Part shown: positions 14,883-18,753 of the stretch, piece after piece | Layout of the letters: every line of letters starts with the position of its first letter | Position numbering within the stretch: position 1 is the stretch's first letter | DNA from: Blastococcus sp. | GTDB taxonomy: Bacteria; Actinomycetota; Actinomycetes; Mycobacteriales; Geodermatophilaceae | Assembly: GCA_025963345.1 (NCBI GenBank) | Contig: JAOPUS010000319.1 | Coordinates: 1 to 18,753, forward strand | Direction: 5' to 3' | Length of the DNA stretch: 18,753 bases | Made by a program: the position numbers and the translations under genes | Notes under the pieces: generated by a model | Told to the model about the DNA's origin: nothing | The model's database searches: none | The model's input: the letters and a program-made list of their open reading frames with translations, nothing else

Positions 14883-15350
14883 TCAGCCAGTAGGTGTGGC
14901 GGCTTCCTCCGATGCCGGCATGAGCCCCACCTGGGTGAGGAAATCGGCCATGTTCCAGTAGTTCTTCTCCTCGACGACCTTGCCGTCGCGGCGCCCGCCG
15001 ATCGAGACCCCGGAGATCTGGAACCGCTGACCGGTGGCGGGAAGCCCACGCTCCTCGTCGCCGCGGTCGTGGGTGCCCAACATGGTCCACTCCGTGGCAA
15101 ACGCCTCGTCCGTGGCCACAGCTTGCCCCCACTCAAAGCGGTAGTCGCTGGAGAAGTTCGTCTGCAGGCCGGCGACGTACTCGCGCACCGCCGACTTGCC
15201 TTCCAGGCGTTCGCCAAGAGTCACATCGGTGTAGACGACGTCATCACTCATGAACCCGAGCACCGACTCGGGGTCACGGGAACCCCACGCGTCGTTGTAC
15301 GCCCGGATCCAGTCGGCCGGCGCACTGGCTGCGCCTGTACTACTGCCCAT
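14883..15350 (-). CDS. NTF2/SnoaL-like family protein
   Basis: The 155-residue protein has the NTF2-like cone fold pattern: first helix DWIRAYNDAWGSRDPESVLGFM, then DDVVYTDVTLGERLEGKSAVREYVAGL, and late strands RFQISGVSIGGRRDGKVVEEKNYWN followed by MADFLTQVGLMP. Family members act as small-molecule isomerases, cyclases or ligand-binding proteins; no catalytic assignment can be made. ATG 15350 has GGGAG 8 bases upstream. It stands alone on the minus strand between REP-like copy D and a degenerate copy, with no operon partner. Confidence 0.78.
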   Translation of the reverse strand: MGSSTGAASAPADWIRAYNDAWGSRDPESVLGFMSDDVVYTDVTLGERLEGKSAVREYVAGLQTNFSSDYRFEWGQAVATDEAFATEWTMLGTHDRGDEERGLPATGQRFQISGVSIGGRRDGKVVEEKNYWNMADFLTQVGLMPASEEAATPTG

Positions 15351-15491
15351 GTCCAACACTCCCAGGGTGGGTTCGAAGGCCTCCGTGAAGCCAAAAGCTA
15401 GCCGCCCCTGAAGCTCGTCAGTAGAGCCCAAAGGCAGCGCGGCGTAGCGACCGCACGGGCGCCAGCAACTCAGTCTGACGATCAACGTCCG

Positions 15492-15508
15492 GTCCCAGAT
15501 CGGCCACT
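15492..15508. repeat. Degenerate REP-like fragment
   Basis: GTCCCAGATCGGCCACT resembles the centre of copy A (GTCCCAGAGCGGCCCACT) with one substitution and one deletion. Flanking arms are not preserved. It could be a decayed copy or a chance match in GC-rich DNA. Confidence 0.35.
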
Positions 15509-15572
15509 GCCGCGGGTGAGGCACCCCGGTGGTGGTGTTGCCCAGCAGCCGAGTTGGACTGTCCCTAATGGG

Positions 15573-15750
15573 GCTGCATCCGGTGGGTTTGCAGCAGGAT
15601 CCGGGTGTCCGAGCCGCGGCGGGTGAGCACTCCGTGTCCCGGGTCCGCTTCTCGAGGCCCTGCTTCAGACCGTGCCTCCGCCGGTTGGTGAGGAGGAGCG
15701 GATGGCCGGTGGGATGGCGTGCCTCGAGCACTGATCCATTAGGTCGCCAC
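15573..15750 (+). ncRNA. Candidate IS110 bridge RNA with target- and donor-binding loops
   Basis: A 5' hairpin is GCTGCA/TGCAGC (15573-15578, 15590-15595). The target-binding loop is closed by GCAC (15627-15630) with GTGC (15672-15675), extended by GGCGG with CCGCC. Its left strand has TGTCCC (15635-15640), identical to the left flank of the insertion; an apical hairpin GGGTC/GGCCC (15641-15660) follows; its right strand has GCTTCAG (15662-15668), complementary to CT core plus right flank GAAGC. The donor-binding loop is closed by GGCC (15704-15707) with GGTC (15742-15745). It carries GTGGGATG (15709-15716), identical to the element's right end at 17053-17060; a GTGC/GCAC hairpin; and CCATTAG (15736-15742), complementary to core plus left end CTAATGG. 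This is the loop order known for IS621-type bridge RNAs. Exact RNA ends are unknown. Confidence 0.8.
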
Positions 15751-15808
15751 GGTCTTCTCCTCCAGGGTCGGATGCAGCTGGTGTCGAACCGGAGGAGGTC
15801 TGTGCGCG

Positions 15809-17040
15809 GTGTTGTTCCTGGGAAACGACTGGGCCGAGGCCCATCACGACGTCGAGCTCGTCGACGAGTCCGGGCGACGGCTGGCCCGACGGCGATTGCC
15901 CGAGGCGTCGAGGGGCTGGCGGCGCTGCACGCCCTGGTCGCCGACCATCTCGATGAGCACGCCGAGCCCGACCAGGTCGTCGTCGGCATCGAGACCGATC
16001 GCGGACCATGGGTCTCTGCACTGATCGCCGCCGGCTACACCGTCTACGCAATCAATCCCCGGCAGGTGGCCCGCTACCGGGAGCGGCACGGCACCGCCGG
16101 TGCCAAGAGCGACCCCGGCGACGCGCACGTGTTGGCCGAGCTGGTCCGCCTGGATCGGGCCCACCACCGTCCGGTGGCCGGGGACTCGGCGCTGGCCGAG
16201 CACGTCAAGGTGCTCACCCGCACCCATCAGTCGCTGATCTGGTCCCGGCAGCGGCAGACCAACGCGCTGCGCTCGATGCTGCGCGAGTTCTATCCGGCCG
16301 CGCTGGCCGCCTTCGGCGAGGACCTGGCCAGCCGGGAGGCCATGGCGATCCTGGCGCTCGCTCCCTCACCCGAAGGGGGCCGCCGCCTCTCGCTGAGCAA
16401 GATCGCCGCCGCGCTGCGCCGCGCCGGCCGGCAGCGCGGCATCGAGGCCTCGGCCGAGCGGATCCAGGCCGCGCTGCGTGCCCCGCAGCTGGAGGCCCAC
16501 CCGGGCGTGGTCAGCGCCTACGGCGCCGCGGTGCGCTCACTGGTCGCCGTGATCGACGCCCTCGTCACGCAGATCGAGGTGCTGCGGGCTGAGGTGGAGG
16601 CGGGTTTTGGCCGGCACCCGGACGCTGAGATCTACCTGAGCCAGCCCGGGCTCGGGCCGATCCTGGGCGCCCGGGTGCTCGCCGAGTTCGGAGACGACCC
16701 CACCCGCTACGCCGATGCCAAGGGCCGCAAGAACTACTCGGGCATGGCCCCCATCACCCGCGCCTCTGGCACCCGACGGACGGTGCTGGCCCGCCCCGCC
16801 CGCAACCGCCGCCTGGCCAACGCCCTCTACTGGCAGGCCTTCGCCGCCCTCAGCAGCTCGCCGGGAGCGCGGGCCTACTACGACGCCCAGCGCGCCCGCG
16901 GAGCCACCCATCACCAGGCCCTGCGTTCTCTATCCAACCGACTCGTCGGCATCCTGCACGGCTGCCTGCGCCACCACACCGGCTACGACGAAGCCATCGC
17001 CTGGCACACCGACTCCAGCTCCCAGGAGGCAGCCGCTTGA
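15809..17040 (+). pseudogene. IS110-family transposase (DEDD/Tnp_20), frameshifted
   Basis: Translation from GTG 15809, behind GGAGGAGG at 15791-15798, gives LGNDWAEAHHDVEL with the first acidic residue Asp7. After about codon 32 (LARRRLPE, near 15904) the family sequence continues one frame back (GVEGLAALHALVADH) to TGA at 17038-17040. One missing G in GAGG-CGTCGAG explains this. The rebuilt protein is about 410 residues: RuvC-like DEDD domain with Asp7, Glu62 (VVVGIETD), Asp102 and Asp105 (KSDPGDAH), then a C-terminal Tnp_20 domain with YLSQPGLGPILGARVLAEFG and NYSGMAPITRASGTRR, whose Ser-Gly segment probably holds the nucleophilic serine. The enzyme is guided by the bridge RNA to recombine element and target. 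As read, the frame ends at 16024, so it would be inactive unless the shift is a sequencing error. No slippery -1 heptamer is visible. Confidence 0.85.
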
Positions 17041-17063
17041 CGGCTTAGGACCGTGGGATGTCT

Positions 17064-17097
17064 GAAGCCGCCTTCTGTCTCGGAGCCGCGCACTCGC
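17064..17097. repeat. Right part of the REP-like repeat split by the IS110 element
   Basis: GAAGCCGCC followed by TTCTGTCTCGGAGCCGCG is a degenerate version of the repeat family (compare GAAGCCGCC and TGTCCCAGAGCGGC in copy A). Its left outer arm TGTCCCT lies at 15560-15566 on the other side of the element. Bases 17098-17173, up to the oxidoreductase stop, hold nothing recognisable. Confidence 0.7.
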
Positions 17098-17173
17098 TTG
17101 AAGTAGCACGCATGGCCGCGTCCGAGGAATCCGCACGACTGCAACGGGGCGCGAGGCGGTCGGCGTCACCGCT

Positions 17174-18076
17174 TCAGGGCACCAAGACCAGCTTTCCGCG
17201 GACGTGGCCGTTCTGACTGATGCGGTAGGCCTCCGCGGCCCGGTCGAAGGGGAAGGTCTGCACCTTGATGACGAGTTTGTTCTGCGCCAGGAGTTCGGCC
17301 ACCTCCGCCAAGGCCTCCATCGGTCTGCTGTCCTCGCCGCCCCCGGTGACCCGCGCTCCAGCCTGACCGGCCGCGAAGTTGGCGATGGACAGCACCCGGG
17401 ACGGCTCGGAGACCAGGCTCGTCAGCTGCTCGATGGGTGTCTTGCCCGCGACGTCGAAGACTGCGTCGACCTGCCCGCCGGTCGCGGCCCGCACGCGATC
17501 GGCGACGCCCTCCCCATAGCGCACCGGGATCGCCCCGACCTCCCGCAGGTAGTCCTGGTTGGCCTCGCTGGCCGACGCGACCACCCGCGCCCCTCGCGCG
17601 AGGGCCATCTGTACCGCGACCGCGCCCACCCCGCCGGCGCCGCCATCGATGAAGACGGTGTCGCCGCCCTGGACGCCGAGCAGGCGCAGAGCGCGTTCAC
17701 CGGTCTCCCCGGCCACGCCGGCCGCGGCAGCCACCGCCCAGTCGACCGACGGCGGTTTGCGCGCCCAGGAGTCCAGCACGGCGTACTGCGCGTGGGTGTT
17801 CTGGCCGCGGCCGAACACGTCATCCCCCACGGAGACGTCGCCGACCTCCGGGCCGATCTCGTCCACCACGCCGGCGGCGTCGTAGCCGAGGTACCCCGTT
17901 TCGGTCAGCGGTTGGCCGCCGGACATGGCCCCGCTCAAGAGCTTCCAGTCGAGGGGGTTCACGCTGGCCGCCCGCACGGCGATCCGCACCTGACCCGCGC
18001 CCGCGTGGGGATCGGGAGCGTCGGCCCAGCTCAGGACCTCCGGGCCCCCGTAGCTGGCGAACTGCAGGGCTTGCAT
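17174..18076 (-). CDS. Zinc-independent MDR-family NAD(P)H-dependent oxidoreductase (quinone reductase type)
   Basis: The 300-residue protein begins MQALQFASYGGPEVLSW, the GroES-like domain of medium-chain dehydrogenases. It contains the quinone-reductase-type segment VRAASVNPLDWKLLSG (residues about 34-49). The Rossmann nucleotide loop GGAGGVG is at 145-151, followed by AVQMALARGARVVASAS. The catalytic and structural zinc cysteines are absent, so it belongs to the zinc-free quinone oxidoreductase branch using NADPH. The protein ends NGHVRGKLVLVP, as is standard. ATG 18076 is chosen from family alignment; an upstream extension to 18226 would run into the repeat flanking the second IS110. The substrate is unknown. 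It sits between two IS110 elements and their split repeats, with no partner gene. Confidence 0.88.
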   Translation of the reverse strand: MQALQFASYGGPEVLSWADAPDPHAGAGQVRIAVRAASVNPLDWKLLSGAMSGGQPLTETGYLGYDAAGVVDEIGPEVGDVSVGDDVFGRGQNTHAQYAVLDSWARKPPSVDWAVAAAAGVAGETGERALRLLGVQGGDTVFIDGGAGGVGAVAVQMALARGARVVASASEANQDYLREVGAIPVRYGEGVADRVRAATGGQVDAVFDVAGKTPIEQLTSLVSEPSRVLSIANFAAGQAGARVTGGGEDSRPMEALAEVAELLAQNKLVIKVQTFPFDRAAEAYRISQNGHVRGKLVLVP

Positions 18077-18195
18077 CCGGCCAGTGTTGCCCCGACGGGC
18101 GCCGACCACCACCACCTCCTGCCCGTCCGCCTCGAGGGCCCCGTCGACCGACGGCTGCCCAAGCCGGTGCAGCCCCACGGGTCCTTGACCCCTGC

Positions 18196-18215
18196 CGTCC
18201 TTGAGCGGCCCACTC
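18196..18215. repeat. REP-like repeat flank at the second IS110 insertion
   Basis: On the minus strand the flank next to the element reads GAGTGGGCCGCTC, matching the reverse strand of copy D (CTGAGTGGGCCGCT). The repeat is entered from its other arm compared with the first element. The part beyond the element lies outside the window. Confidence 0.65.
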
Positions 18216-18753
18216 AGACATCCCACGGGTCTAAGCCGTCAAGCGGCGTCGGCGTGCTCTGCTCCGAGGTGCCAGGCGGTGGCCTCGTCGTAGCGGCTGT
18301 GGTGGTGCAGGCAGCCGTGCAGGATGCCGACGAGCCTGTTGGCCAGGGCGCGAAGGGCCTGGTGGTGGGTAGCGCCGCGGGCGCGTTGTCGGTCGTAGTA
18401 CTCGCGGGCTCCGGGTGAGACGCCGATGGCGGTGAAGGCCTGGTGGTAGAGGGCGTCGGCGAGCCGGCGGTTGCGGGCGTAGCGGGCGAGAACGACCCGG
18501 CGGGTGCCGGAGGCTCGGGTGATCGGGGCCATCCCGGAGTAGTTCTTCCGGGCCTTGGGGTCGGCGTAGCGGTGCGGGTCGTCTCCGAACTCGGAAAGCA
18601 CCCGGGCGCCGAGGATCGTCCCGAGCCCGGGCTGGCTCAGGTAGATCTCAGCGTCCGGGTGCTGGCCAAAACCCGTCTCCACCTCGGCTCGCAGCCCCTC
18701 GGTCTGGGTGACCAGCTCGGCGATCACCGCGACCAGCGAGCGCACCGCGGCGG
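18216..18753 (-). mobile_element. Second IS110-family element, right-end portion
   Basis: The element lies on the minus strand with its right end at the CT core at 18216-18217 (AG on the plus strand). Its right-end non-coding stretch CGGCTTAGACCCGTGGGATG is nearly the same as that of the first element, so both have the same end structure. The left end and bridge RNA lie beyond the window edge. Confidence 0.85.
18239..18753 (-). CDS. IS110-family transposase, C-terminal part (continues past window)
   Basis: About 170 residues of the Tnp_20 domain are visible, ending at TGA 18239-18241. They include EIYLSQPGLGTILGARVLSEF, KNYSGMAPITRASGTRRVV and ALANRLVGILHGCL. By eye it is about 80% identical to the matching part of the transposase at 15809-17040, so the two are relatives rather than fresh copies. 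No frameshift or stop is seen in this part. The conserved Ser-Gly segment (RASG) is intact. The 5' two thirds, including the DEDD domain, are outside the window. Confidence 0.9.
   Translation of the reverse strand, partial: AAVRSLVAVIAELVTQTEGLRAEVETGFGQHPDAEIYLSQPGLGTILGARVLSEFGDDPHRYADPKARKNYSGMAPITRASGTRRVVLARYARNRRLADALYHQAFTAIGVSPGAREYYDRQRARGATHHQALRALANRLVGILHGCLHHHSRYDEATAWHLGAEHADAA

Larger units (their letters stand above)
15565..17063 (+). mobile_element. IS110-family insertion sequence inside a REP-like repeat
   Basis: The element is about 1.5 kb, bounded by CT core dinucleotides at 15565-15566 and 17062-17063. It has a 240-base non-coding left end, a DEDD transposase gene (frameshifted) and a 23-base right end. 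The ends are set by three agreeing facts. The right-end sequence GTGGGATGTCT recurs at the second IS110 copy, where flanking sequence then diverges. Joining the outer flanks gives TGTCCCTGAAGCCGCC, nearly identical to REP-like copy C. The guide loops of the candidate bridge RNA match precisely these flanks and ends. There are no terminal inverted repeats or target duplication, as usual for IS110. Confidence 0.88.

Noticed and set aside
15400..15412. CTGAAGC at about 15405 as another IS110 target site
   Set aside because: It matches only the right guide and lacks the TGTCC left flank. A 7-base match is expected by chance.
15351..15989. Upstream extension of the NTF2-like protein to 15989 on the minus strand
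   Set aside because: It would run through the IS110 left end and bridge RNA. ATG 15350 has a proper ribosome site and the expected family start.
10671..18215. Integron attC sites with gene cassettes
   Set aside because: Copies lack recognisable attC core sites and no integrase gene is seen. The short palindromes and IS110 targeting fit REP-like elements better. The cassette-like order is kept only as a hypothesis.

Overview
The window is about 18.8 kb of very GC-rich DNA with many GTG starts, 4-base stop/start overlaps and likely leaderless genes. This points to a high-GC actinobacterium. The gene order (fumarylacetoacetate-hydrolase-family gene, gltX, then tRNA-Gln and tRNA-Glu) is a known actinobacterial arrangement. 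The overall style would fit Geodermatophilaceae, but that family assignment is inference.

Positions 1-10166 are mostly housekeeping. They hold the 3' end of citramalate synthase (cimA). Next comes a substrate-binding lipoprotein with its own promoter and operator-like palindrome, followed by a benzoylformate-decarboxylase-like ThDP enzyme and a convergent small VOC protein. A translationally coupled run follows: FAH-family hydrolase, gltX and a CPBP membrane protease. A tRNA-Gln(CTG) and two tandem tRNA-Glu(CTC) genes come next, each tRNA-Glu with a strong hairpin. The galT-galK operon is last; its third gene, an SSS-family sodium:sugar symporter, is cut off after about 60 codons.

From about 10380 to the end the character changes to an accessory region. 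Short palindromic REP-like repeats (outer arms TGTCCCT / AGGGACA, inner arms GCCGC / GCGGC) recur between unrelated genes or gene groups: a divergent lysG-lysE pair plus a MOSC protein, two small two-helix membrane proteins, an unknown gene broken by one in-frame TGA, an NTF2/SnoaL-like protein, and a zinc-free MDR oxidoreductase. Two IS110-family elements sit inside copies of this repeat.

The most striking content is the IS110 element at 15565-17063. Its ends can be placed to the base on a CT core. Its left non-coding end contains what reads as a complete bridge RNA. One internal loop carries TGTCCC and GCTTCAG, matching the left target and complementary to core plus right target. A second loop carries GTGGGATG and CCATTAG, matching the element's right end and complementary to core plus left end. 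The transposase itself carries a -1 frameshift. A second, diverged IS110 copy (minus strand, from 18216 to the window edge) is inserted in the opposite arm of the same repeat type. This gives a testable prediction for the guide of its own bridge RNA, which lies outside the window.
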